Shown piece by piece: positions 57,149 through 64,000 of a stretch of 64,000 nt of DNA. The position numbers and the translations under genes were made by a program. The DNA is from Nitrospirillum sp034427435 (GTDB lineage Bacteria; Pseudomonadota; Alphaproteobacteria; Azospirillales; Azospirillaceae). The stretch is from contig NZ_JAXQNP010000003.1 of the NCBI RefSeq assembly GCF_034427435.1, positions 1,612,001 to 1,676,000 on the forward strand, written 5' to 3'. Under the pieces are notes generated by a model. The model ran no database searches, was not told the DNA's origin, and saw only the letters and a program-made list of their open reading frames with translations. Position 1 is the first letter of the stretch. Each line of letters opens with the position of its first letter.

Positions 57149-58180
57149 TCAGCTTTGGCCGGGCGGATTGTGGACCAGGACGCCGTACCAGCCCAGCCCC
57201 CGGTACGTCTCATACCCCGGGGTGCGGGCGAAGCCGATCAGCCGGCCGTGGCGGTCCATGTAGTGGCCCATGGGTTGGCCCTGGGTCACCAGGTGGAAGC
57301 TCTCCGTCAGTTCCCCCCGGCCGTCGCTGGCGGCGATGATGCGGCCGGCGGCGTCCAGCAACAGGCAGCGGGTGTTGGTCCGTTCCGACGTTTCCAGGCG
57401 GACACCGGTTACCACCGCGCGGGCCTGCGGCGCCCAGTCGAAGAAGATGCCCAGCGCGCCCAGCACCTCGCCATCCTGGGCGCCGTCACGGCGCACGGCC
57501 GTGGAATAGGTGGCGACGGTGCGATTCTCCAACACCGGGTTGGGGCTGACATCCTCCACCGCGAAGTCACCGCCGTCGCGGGTGCGCAGGGCGTCGATGA
57601 ACCAGGCCTCGTTGGCGACGTTGGCGCCGATGGCATGGGGGAAGCGGTCGGGGCGCCCAGTGGCGATGACGCGGCCGTTGCGGTCGGCCACCCACAGGTC
57701 GAGATAGACGGTGTAGCTTTGCAGGATGACGTTCAGCCGCTCGCTGGCATGGCGGGCCGCCTCGTGCGACGGGTTCTGCAGGCCCGCGACCACGGCGCTG
57801 TCGGTGGCCCACCAGCGCACGTCGCAGGAACGCTCATAGAGGTTGCGGTCGATGATGTCGATGCTGTTCAGTGCCAGGTCGGCCAGGCGCTGGCCGCGGA
57901 AGCGGGTCATCAAATCCTCGCCGACCGTGGTCATGCGGTCGACCAGTTGGCCGATCTCGCTACGCAGTTCGCCCGCCACGACGCTGACGCGTTGGGAGAT
58001 GGAATTGACCTCGTTGGCCACCACGGCGAAACCCCGGCCGGCGTCGCCGGCACGGCCGGCCTCGATCAGGGCGTTGAAGGCCAGCATCTTGGTGGTCCGG
58101 TTGATGTCCTCGATCACCGAGACCTTCTGGCTGGCCACGTCCAGAACGTTCTTCGTCAGGTCGATCAGGCTGTTGTCCAT
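57149..58180 (-). CDS. Soluble MCP-signalling-tip/cache sensor protein
   Basis: A 343-residue protein with reversed architecture. The N-terminal ~95 residues hold the methyl-accepting chemotaxis hairpin tip (INRTTKMLAFNALIEAGRAGDAGRGFAVVANEVNSIS). After a helical linker (RFRGQRLADLALNSIDIIDRNLYERSCDVRWWATD) comes a C-terminal cache-type sensor (YTVYLDLWVADRNGRVIATG…YSTAVRRDGAQDGEVLGALGIFFDW). No transmembrane segment is visible, so it would be cytoplasmic. The frame begins at 58192 with GTG, but the ATG at 58180 has GGGGGAG upstream. It may feed the CheA array. Confidence 0.75.
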   Translation of the reverse strand: MDNSLIDLTKNVLDVASQKVSVIEDINRTTKMLAFNALIEAGRAGDAGRGFAVVANEVNSISQRVSVVAGELRSEIGQLVDRMTTVGEDLMTRFRGQRLADLALNSIDIIDRNLYERSCDVRWWATDSAVVAGLQNPSHEAARHASERLNVILQSYTVYLDLWVADRNGRVIATGRPDRFPHAIGANVANEAWFIDALRTRDGGDFAVEDVSPNPVLENRTVATYSTAVRRDGAQDGEVLGALGIFFDWAPQARAVVTGVRLETSERTNTRCLLLDAAGRIIAASDGRGELTESFHLVTQGQPMGHYMDRHGRLIGFARTPGYETYRGLGWYGVLVHNPPGQS

Positions 58181-58611
58181 CGGCTCCCCCACTCTCTTGA
58201 TTAGCTTTTGTGCGGCGCAACAATTACGTCACGTCATGACGCTATCGCAAAAGGCGTGCCGACCCGTCGCCGCGATGCAGCGTCGTTAATAAGTCGTTAA
58301 GAAATATAGGGAATGGGGGTGTCTCTCACGTCAGGGGTGCTGCCGTGTCCCTAACCCAAAGGACAGGGGTGGCGAAAATCAGGGCAAATGGCTGCTCAGT
58401 CGGTGTGCAACCAATAGGCGGTGATCGGAAGTGAAATCGGTTTCGTTTTCGTCCTTGCGTCGCGGAGATCCAGATGCTGCCGAAAGCCTGGAATAGCTTG
58501 CTGTTACTTACTTTTTTGATGAACTTTCCGGATTTGAAATGAAGGTGGTTTAGTCTTCATGCGCGCCGCATGATGGTATTAATTATACAACCGCAAGATG
58601 GGATGGCGCCT
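58181..58611. other. AT-richer intergenic region upstream of the MCP-tip/cache gene
   Basis: About 430 bp with visibly more A/T than the flanks, between the cache-protein start and the sixA stop. It should hold the cache-gene promoter (minus strand). A 22-codon frame at 58474-58542 with GGAG upstream encodes a hydrophobic peptide, but nothing supports it as a gene. No repeat, terminator or RNA fold was recognised. Confidence 0.4.
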
Positions 58612-59145
58612 TCAGCCCGGGCCCACCCCGCGCGGGGTGGCGAATTCGGCCAGATGGCCCCGGCCGGGAGCCAGATCGGCCCATCGGTCCAGGGCGAACT
58701 CCAGCCGCGCCAGCCCGCCGGTCGGGTATTTTTCCATGATGCGGGTGCGAAGGGCGGGGTCCGCCTCGGCCCCCGCCAGTGACAACGCCAGCTCCTCCAG
58801 ACCCGGATTGTGACCGATCAGCAGGACGGTGGCGGTCGGGTCGGGCAGGGCCCGCAGCCGGTCGGCCAGCGCCGGGGCCGACGCCATGTAAAACGCCCGG
58901 TCCACACACAGGGGCGGCGGCTCCCGCCACAGGGGAAGCAGGCCGGCCAGGGTCGCCCGCGTGCGGACGGCGGTGGAGCAGAGGATCAGGTCGGGCCGGG
59001 GTGTTCCACCCTTGCGGTGCCGGAAATAGTCGGCCATGGTCGCAAGCGCGCGCTCCCCCCGTGCCGACAAGGGACGCTCATGATCGGGGACGCTGTCGTC
59101 GTCCCAGGAGGATTTCATATGCCGCAGCAGGAAAAGGGTTTTCAC
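58612..59145 (-). CDS. SixA-type histidine phosphatase
   Basis: A 177-residue phosphohistidine phosphatase-like protein of the RHG superfamily. The catalytic LLRHMKSSWDD is near residue 6, with the second active-site part LIGHNPGLEELALSL near 110. SixA acts on phosphohistidine of signalling or PTS proteins in E. coli, and the partner here is unknown. It is divergent from ppk with ~180 bp between starts. Confidence 0.87.
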   Translation of the reverse strand: MKTLFLLRHMKSSWDDDSVPDHERPLSARGERALATMADYFRHRKGGTPRPDLILCSTAVRTRATLAGLLPLWREPPPLCVDRAFYMASAPALADRLRALPDPTATVLLIGHNPGLEELALSLAGAEADPALRTRIMEKYPTGGLARLEFALDRWADLAPGRGHLAEFATPRGVGPG

Positions 59146-59328
59146 GAGACATCCCCCAGGGTGGACCGGCTGCCCGCGCCCGCTGTCGACCTGGCGACCC
59201 CTGAGGCGGACAAGAACACGACCGGCACGGAAGCGAAATCAACGGGATCGGCGGCACCGGAACCAGAAACGGTAACGTTGGCTGTTTATGATGAACGACC
59301 CGATACCCATGCTGCGAATGAGGCGACC

Positions 59329-61515
59329 ATGTCCACGGCGGTGGAAACCCCGACCCGCGAAGTTGATCCGGCCCCCTTCGATATGACGTCGCCGGATCGG
59401 TTCATCAATCGCGAACTGTCGTGGCTGGCCTTCAACCAGCGCGTCTTGGAAGAGGCGTACAACGCCCACCACCCGCTGCTGGAGCGGCTGCGCTTCCTGT
59501 CCATTTCCGCCAGCAACCTGGATGAGTTCTATACCGTCCGCGTCGCGGCGCTGAAGGCGCAGGTGACCGCCGGGGTGGCCACCCCGTCCGACGACAACCT
59601 GACGCCGGCGCAGCAGTTGGCGGCCATCAACGCCCGCGCCGCGGAACTGATGCGTGAACAGCAGGCCTGCTGGCTGATGATGCGCGCCGACCTGGCCAAG
59701 GCCGGCATCGCCGCCATCGATCCCACCGAGCTGACGCCGTCCGAAACAGATTGGCTGGAAGCGAAGTTCCTGGACGACATCTTCCCGGTGCTGACGCCCA
59801 TCGCCGTCGACCCGGCCCATCCCTTCCCCTTCATCGCCAATTCCGGTTTCTCGCTGGCGGTCCAGCTGTTCGACCCGGCGCGCAACATCCACCTGGACGC
59901 CCTGGTGCTGCTGCCGGCGCAGCTGGATCGCTTCGTGCGCCTGCCGGGCAGCGACGTGCGCTTCATCCTGCTGGAAGAGCTGGTGCTGCTGTTCATTGAC
60001 CGGCTGTTCCCGCCCTTCACCCTGAAGGGCCACGGCTTCTTCCGCGTGCTGCGCGACAGCGACATCGAAATCGAGGAAGAGTCGGAAGACCTGGTCCGCA
60101 CCTTCGAAAGCGCCCTGAAGCGCCGCCGCCGGGGCAGCGTCATCCAGTTGTGCGTCAACGCCGGCATGTCGCGCGACCTGCGCGACTTCCTGGCGGGCCA
60201 GCTGCATGTGCCCACCGACGACGTCTTCGTCCTGGACGGCCTGATCGGCCTGGCCGAGACCAAGCAGCTGATCATCGATGAGCGGCCGGATCTGCTGTTC
60301 CAGCCCTACAACGCCCGCTTCCCGGAGCGCATCCGCGATTTCGGCGGTGATTGCTTCGCCGCCATCCGCCACAAGGACATCATCGTCCACCACCCGTTCG
60401 AGAGCTTCGACGTGGTGGTGCAGTTCCTGCGCCAGGCGGCGCAGGACCCGTCCGTCCTGGCCATCAAGCAGACGCTGTACCGCACCTCCAAGAACTCCCC
60501 CATCGTCGCCGCCCTGATCGAGGCGGCGGAGGCGGGGAAGAGCGTCACCGCCATGGTGGAGCTGAAGGCCCGCTTCGATGAAGAGGCCAACATCCGCTGG
60601 GCCCGCGACCTGGAACGGGCGGGCGTGCAGGTGGTTTATGGTTTCGTCGACCTGAAGACCCACGCCAAGGTGTCGCTGGTGGTGCGACGGGAACAGAAGG
60701 GCCTGCGCTCCTACGTTCATTTCGGCACCGGCAACTACCACCCCATCACCGCCAAGATTTACACCGACCTCAGCTTCTTCACCTGCGATCCGGCGCTGGT
60801 GCATGACGCGGCCCACATGTTCAACTACATGACCGGCTACGCCACGCCCAAGGCGTTGGAGAAGATCGCCATCGCCCCCATCGGCCTGCGCGACCGGCTG
60901 GTCAGCCTGATCGACGCCGAGATCGCCCACGCCCGCGCCGGCCGCCCGGCGCAGATCTGGGTGAAGCTGAACTCCCTGGTCGACGCCCGCATCATCGACA
61001 AGCTGTACGAGGCGTCGCAGCAGGGCGTCAGCATCGACATGATCATCCGCGGCATCTGCTGCCTGCGCCCGGGGGTCAAGGGCCTGTCGGAAAACATCCG
61101 GGTGAAGAGCATCGTCGGCCGCTACCTGGAGCATGGCCGTGTGGTCTGCTTCGGCAATGGCGTGGGCCTGCCGCACCCCGGCGCCAAGGTCTTCATCTCC
61201 TCCGCCGACTGGATGCCGCGTAACCTGGACCGTCGCATCGAAACGCTGGTGCCCATCGAGACGCCGTCCTGCCATCGCCAGGTGATGGATCAAATCATGG
61301 TCGCGAACCTGAAGGACGAGGCGCAAAGCTGGCAGCTGAGCCCCGATGGCGAGTATCATCGGGTGGAAGCTCCGCTGGGCGCCTTCAACGCCCATACGTT
61401 CTTCATGACCAACCCCAGCCTGTCGGGGCGGGGCAGCAGCGCGGTGACCGATCCCAAGGGGCCGGCCAAGCTGTTGCTGAAGGCGGCCGCCAAGGCCGCC
61501 AAACGCGCCGACTGA
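59329..61515 (+). CDS. ppk: Polyphosphate kinase
   Basis: A 728-residue PPK1. RFINRELSWLAFNQRVLEEAYN opens the N-domain. The active-site histidines and neighbours appear in RHKDIIVHHPFESFDVVVQFL, LKTHAKVSLVVRRE and YVHFGTGNYHP, followed by the C1/C2 phospholipase D-like domains. The frame is open far upstream (58810), but that part is antisense to sixA. The ATG at 59329 has GAGGCGACC and the usual protein start. ppx follows 33 bp downstream, the standard ppk-ppx pair for making and degrading polyphosphate. Confidence 0.93.
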   Translation: MSTAVETPTREVDPAPFDMTSPDRFINRELSWLAFNQRVLEEAYNAHHPLLERLRFLSISASNLDEFYTVRVAALKAQVTAGVATPSDDNLTPAQQLAAINARAAELMREQQACWLMMRADLAKAGIAAIDPTELTPSETDWLEAKFLDDIFPVLTPIAVDPAHPFPFIANSGFSLAVQLFDPARNIHLDALVLLPAQLDRFVRLPGSDVRFILLEELVLLFIDRLFPPFTLKGHGFFRVLRDSDIEIEEESEDLVRTFESALKRRRRGSVIQLCVNAGMSRDLRDFLAGQLHVPTDDVFVLDGLIGLAETKQLIIDERPDLLFQPYNARFPERIRDFGGDCFAAIRHKDIIVHHPFESFDVVVQFLRQAAQDPSVLAIKQTLYRTSKNSPIVAALIEAAEAGKSVTAMVELKARFDEEANIRWARDLERAGVQVVYGFVDLKTHAKVSLVVRREQKGLRSYVHFGTGNYHPITAKIYTDLSFFTCDPALVHDAAHMFNYMTGYATPKALEKIAIAPIGLRDRLVSLIDAEIAHARAGRPAQIWVKLNSLVDARIIDKLYEASQQGVSIDMIIRGICCLRPGVKGLSENIRVKSIVGRYLEHGRVVCFGNGVGLPHPGAKVFISSADWMPRNLDRRIETLVPIETPSCHRQVMDQIMVANLKDEAQSWQLSPDGEYHRVEAPLGAFNAHTFFMTNPSLSGRGSSAVTDPKGPAKLLLKAAAKAAKRAD

Positions 61516-61547
61516 ACCGCTTTGCCTTGAGCCCGCGCCGGATACCC

Positions 61548-63083
61548 ATGCCCGTAAAGTTCGACCGACCCGCCCCAGAACGCCATGTTGGCTCCGACCG
61601 GTTGGCGGTCATCGACATCGGTTCCAACTCCATGCGGGTGGTGGTGTACGATCGCCTGGAGCGCTCGCCCATCGCCATCTTCAATGAGAAGATCATGTGC
61701 GGGCTGGGCCGGTCGGTGGAAAAGACGGGTAAGTTGCACCCTGAGGGCGTGAAGCTGGCCTTGGCCAACTTGGCCCGCTTCCGCCGCCTGATCGAGGGCA
61801 TGCAGGTCGGCCGGGTGGACATCCTGGCCACCGCCGCCGTGCGCGACGCCAAGGACGGCGCCAAGTTCGTGGCGGATGTGGAGGCCTTGACCGGCGTGCC
61901 CGTCACCGTGCTGGCGGGGGAGGAGGAGGCGCGGCTATCCGCCATGGGGGTGCTGTCCGGCACGCCTGGTGCCGATGGCCTGATGGGTGACCTGGGCGGC
62001 GGCAGCCTGGAACTGGTGACCCTGGACAAGGGCGTCATCGGTCGCCAGGCCACCTTGCCGCTGGGCCCCCTGCGCCTGATCGAGGCGGTGGACGGCAAGC
62101 CGGGGTCGGCCGCCAAGCTGATCGATGCCCAACTGGCCAAGCTGCCCTGGGCCCTGGAAGGCCGGGGGCGCGACTTCCACCCTGTGGGGGGCGGCTGGCG
62201 CGCCTTGGCCAAGATGCATATGGAGCAGATCGGCCACCCGCTGCACATCATCCACCATTACGTGGTCGACGCCCGGGTGATGGCCGATTTCGCCGGCCTG
62301 GTCGGGCGCCAGAGCCGCGCGTCGTTGGAAAAGATGCCGGGCGTTTCCCGCCGCCGGCTGGAGACGCTGCCCATGGCGGCGCTGGTCATGGAGCGCCTGC
62401 TGCGCGCCGTCCAGCCCTCCAACGTGGTTTTCTCCGCCTACGGCTTGCGGGAAGGGTTCCTGTTCGACCAGTTGTCGGCGGAGGAGCGCCGGCGCGATCC
62501 GTTGATTGACAGCTGCACCCAGGTGGCGGAGCGCCTGGGCCGCTTCGGCGAGGCCGCGACGCTGACGCAGTGGACGTCCCCCCTGTTCGCGGGTGAGGAC
62601 GAGGCCGCCGCCCGGCTGCGCACGGCGGCTTGCCTGTTGTCCGACCTGGGATGGTCGGAGCACCCGGACTATCGGGCGGAGCATGCCTACCTGCGGGTGC
62701 TGCGCATGCCCTTCGCCGGGGCCGATCATGCGGAGCGGGCCTTCCTGGCGCTGGCCTCCTTCGTGCGGTACGCGGGTACGGCCGATGGCCAGCCCCTGGG
62801 GCTGACCCGGACCCTGCTGTCGGAGGCGCAGCTCAGCCGCGCCGTGATCGTGGGCCTGGCTCTGCGGCTGGCCCACACCTTGACCGGCGGCGCCGCCACC
62901 CTGCTGCAGCGGACGGCCCTGCGGCTGACGCCGGATACCTTGACCCTGCTGCTGCCGCGGGATGCCGCCATGCTGGACGGTGATGCCGTGCAGCGGCGCC
63001 TGGATGCGCTCGCCAAGACCTTGGGCCGCAAGGGCACGGTGGTGGTCCAGCAGGCCCCGACGCTGGCCGACACCGGCGCGTGA
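61548..63083 (+). CDS. ppx: Exopolyphosphatase/guanosine pentaphosphatase family protein
   Basis: A 511-residue Ppx/GppA protein of the ASKHA fold. The phosphate loops are AVIDIGSNSMRVVVYD near residue 18 and LMGDLGGGSLELVTLD near 140, with ATAAVRDAKDGAKFV between. A long helical HD-like part follows (VHHYVVDARVMADFAGLVG…). An in-frame TTG at 61527 is possible, but the ATG at 61548 was preferred. It is coupled to ppk. Confidence 0.9.
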   Translation: MPVKFDRPAPERHVGSDRLAVIDIGSNSMRVVVYDRLERSPIAIFNEKIMCGLGRSVEKTGKLHPEGVKLALANLARFRRLIEGMQVGRVDILATAAVRDAKDGAKFVADVEALTGVPVTVLAGEEEARLSAMGVLSGTPGADGLMGDLGGGSLELVTLDKGVIGRQATLPLGPLRLIEAVDGKPGSAAKLIDAQLAKLPWALEGRGRDFHPVGGGWRALAKMHMEQIGHPLHIIHHYVVDARVMADFAGLVGRQSRASLEKMPGVSRRRLETLPMAALVMERLLRAVQPSNVVFSAYGLREGFLFDQLSAEERRRDPLIDSCTQVAERLGRFGEAATLTQWTSPLFAGEDEAAARLRTAACLLSDLGWSEHPDYRAEHAYLRVLRMPFAGADHAERAFLALASFVRYAGTADGQPLGLTRTLLSEAQLSRAVIVGLALRLAHTLTGGAATLLQRTALRLTPDTLTLLLPRDAAMLDGDAVQRRLDALAKTLGRKGTVVVQQAPTLADTGA

Positions 63084-63184
63084 GGTCTGGCTTTCGGTTG
63101 GAAAGTGCGGCGGTGGCCTCATATAATATTAACGGCACGAGATGTTGACTGGTGCCGCTGTCGTCCGCGACTGCGGGCGCCGGG

Positions 63185-63216
63185 GCGGCATTTGAGCGAG
63201 CACGCTAAAATGCCGC
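63185..63216. repeat. Long imperfect hairpin after ppx
   Basis: GCGGCATTT (63185-63193) pairs with AAATGCCGC (63208-63216). Inside, AGCG/CGCT adds four pairs around an AGCA loop after one G-A mismatch. It lies ~100 bp after the ppx stop and before the exported gene, without a T-run. It may be an mRNA end-protecting element. Confidence 0.5.
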
Positions 63217-63259
63217 GCGTATAAGTTTGACGCCGTTTTCCCCTGTTCGGATCGCAGCC

Positions 63260-63901
63260 ATGGCCTTCATGACCCGCCTTGCCCTTGTCCTGGGTGTCCT
63301 GCTGAGCGCGGCGGGGGGCATGATGCCGGCGCGGGCCGATTTCCTGCCCCCGGGCCGCCCCGGCGATACCGACCCCATCATTCAGCAGGTGCTGAATTGC
63401 TGGAGCTATGGTCATCGTCCCAATGCCAAGGGGGCCGGTGTCGGGGTGGGCGGGCAGAAGCTGGTTTGCGCCCATGGCGAGGCCAAGACCGCCGTCATGA
63501 AGGACGCCATCGCCCGCATCACCGCCCTGGACGCCCAGACCCTTGTCATCTGGTCGCAGGGCGGCGGCGACCCCCAGGCCGCTGCCGAGCTGGCGCAGAC
63601 CATCGTCGACAGGGGCATCACCGTCATTATCGACGGCCCCTGCGCCGGCCCCTGCGTCTGGTGGCTGGCCGCGTCGCCCAAGCGCCTGGTGACGCCCGAG
63701 GCGGTTTTCGATTTCAGCGCGGGACCGGAGGCGCCGGAGGCGGTGGCCGACCGTGTTCGCCAAGCGAACGGCATCGACCTCAACGCCTTGCGCCAGACCG
63801 GTGGCCCGGCCCAGCGGCGGGATGAGGCGGCGTTGCGGGCGCTGGGCCTGGGCGTTACCGTGCTGCCGCCCATCGTGGCGGTAAAGCCGACGCCGACCTG
63901 A
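63260..63901 (+). CDS. Exported protein with a weak ClpP/crotonase-like pattern
   Basis: A 213-residue protein with a signal peptide (LALVLGVLLSAAGGMMPARA). The mature part contains VIWSQGGGDPQAAAELAQTIVDRGITVIIDGPCAGPCVWWLAASPKRLVTPEAVFDFSA. This resembles periplasmic ClpP/crotonase-fold proteins whose usual GG-D plus Ser/Cys-x-x-Ala-Cys pattern is here GGGD and GPCAGPC. The position of the usual catalytic serine is not conserved. Starts at 63260 or 63269 are possible, while an upstream ATG at 63227 adds a non-conserved leader. Function is unknown. Confidence 0.65.
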   Translation: MAFMTRLALVLGVLLSAAGGMMPARADFLPPGRPGDTDPIIQQVLNCWSYGHRPNAKGAGVGVGGQKLVCAHGEAKTAVMKDAIARITALDAQTLVIWSQGGGDPQAAAELAQTIVDRGITVIIDGPCAGPCVWWLAASPKRLVTPEAVFDFSAGPEAPEAVADRVRQANGIDLNALRQTGGPAQRRDEAALRALGLGVTVLPPIVAVKPTPT

Positions 63902-63906
63902 CCGTC

Positions 63907-64000
63907 CTACCGCCCGGTGGGCGGCGCTTCCGCCAGATCCTCCCGCGCTTGGTCCAGCGCATACCGCAGGGCGCCCCGCCGCTCCCGCTCGTCCGGGATG
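63907..64000 (-). CDS. Partial CDS running off the window end
   Basis: On the minus strand an open frame enters from beyond 64000 and ends with TAG at 63907-63909. The visible C-terminal ~30 residues (IPDERERRGALRYALD and QAREDLAEAPPTGR) have strong GC3 and look coding. The family cannot be judged from so little sequence. Confidence 0.4.
   Translation of the reverse strand, partial: IPDERERRGALRYALDQAREDLAEAPPTGR

Noticed and set aside
58474..58542. 22-codon hydrophobic small ORF with GGAG upstream
   Set aside because: Too short, no homologue recognised, and in an AT-rich intergenic region where hydrophobic codons arise by chance.
58810..59328. Extended N-terminus of ppk
   Set aside because: The extra codons run antisense through sixA and are low complexity. 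The ATG at 59329 has a ribosome site and matches PPK1 length.

Overview
The window is high-GC (about two thirds G+C by eye), dense DNA that looks like alphaproteobacterial chromosome, most probably Rhodospirillales/Azospirillaceae (Azospirillum, Nitrospirillum or Niveispirillum-like). This is inferred from the gene families: an RNase E with a large acidic S1 insertion, an aa3-type cytochrome oxidase subunit IV, a short HdaA-type DnaA relative, a PBP1A downstream of an AMIN/Amidase_3 protein, and the order purM-purN / DUF2066 / PerM / hdaA followed later by ppk-ppx. No rRNA, tRNA, CRISPR array, insertion sequence or prophage was seen.

Layout. 1-9.2 kb: a cyclopropane-fatty-acid synthase-type enzyme; a TauE/SafE-like membrane protein behind an FNR-type box; a GNAT-hydrolase pair; ridA; a lipid A or envelope glycan modification operon on the minus strand (GT2, LAB_N protein, ArnT-like GT39, PAP2 phosphatase); pncA. 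9.3-17.3 kb: rne with a long leader, diverging from an amidase and PBP1A. 17.3-22.7 kb: a small Sel1 protein, an SDR facing a GlxA-type regulator, an outer-membrane-like protein, and a marR/MATE divergent pair sharing a perfect 13-bp inverted-repeat operator.

22.7-25.2 kb is the most unusual locus: three tandem 59-60 residue DUF1843-type peptides, each with a GDL motif, then a hairpin and a radical SAM/SPASM protein with an extra C-terminal zinc ribbon. It looks like a RiPP-like peptide maturation system. The maturase is frameshifted in this sequence by one missing base in a G run. Next comes a visibly AT-richer exported orphan gene directly behind gmk, then gmk-yicC. 27.9-34.4 kb: an SDR, an acyltransferase, a PmtA-like methyltransferase (also frameshifted), an ABC-F ATPase, a Phd antitoxin/zeta-type kinase pair with a repeat operator, and ndk.

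34.5-44 kb is a complete reductive pyrimidine catabolism locus: omega-amino-acid aminotransferase (frameshifted), PreT-PreA dihydropyrimidine dehydrogenase, N-carbamoyl-beta-alanine amidohydrolase, a RutR regulator, dihydropyrimidinase and an NCS1 transporter. A near-perfect RutR box lies at its head. Together the enzymes would convert imported uracil or thymine through dihydropyrimidine and N-carbamoyl-beta-amino acid to beta-alanine and then malonate semialdehyde.

44-64 kb: csaA, an aa3 oxidase small subunit, purN-purM (purM lacks a normal start codon), DUF2066, PerM, hdaA, a CYTH-CHAD protein, a divergent PEP carboxylase, mdh, a reversed MCP-tip/cache protein, sixA, ppk and ppx, and an exported hypothetical protein. 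Three independent frameshifts, all one base short in G/C runs inside otherwise intact genes, suggest systematic homopolymer errors in this assembly rather than three real mutations.
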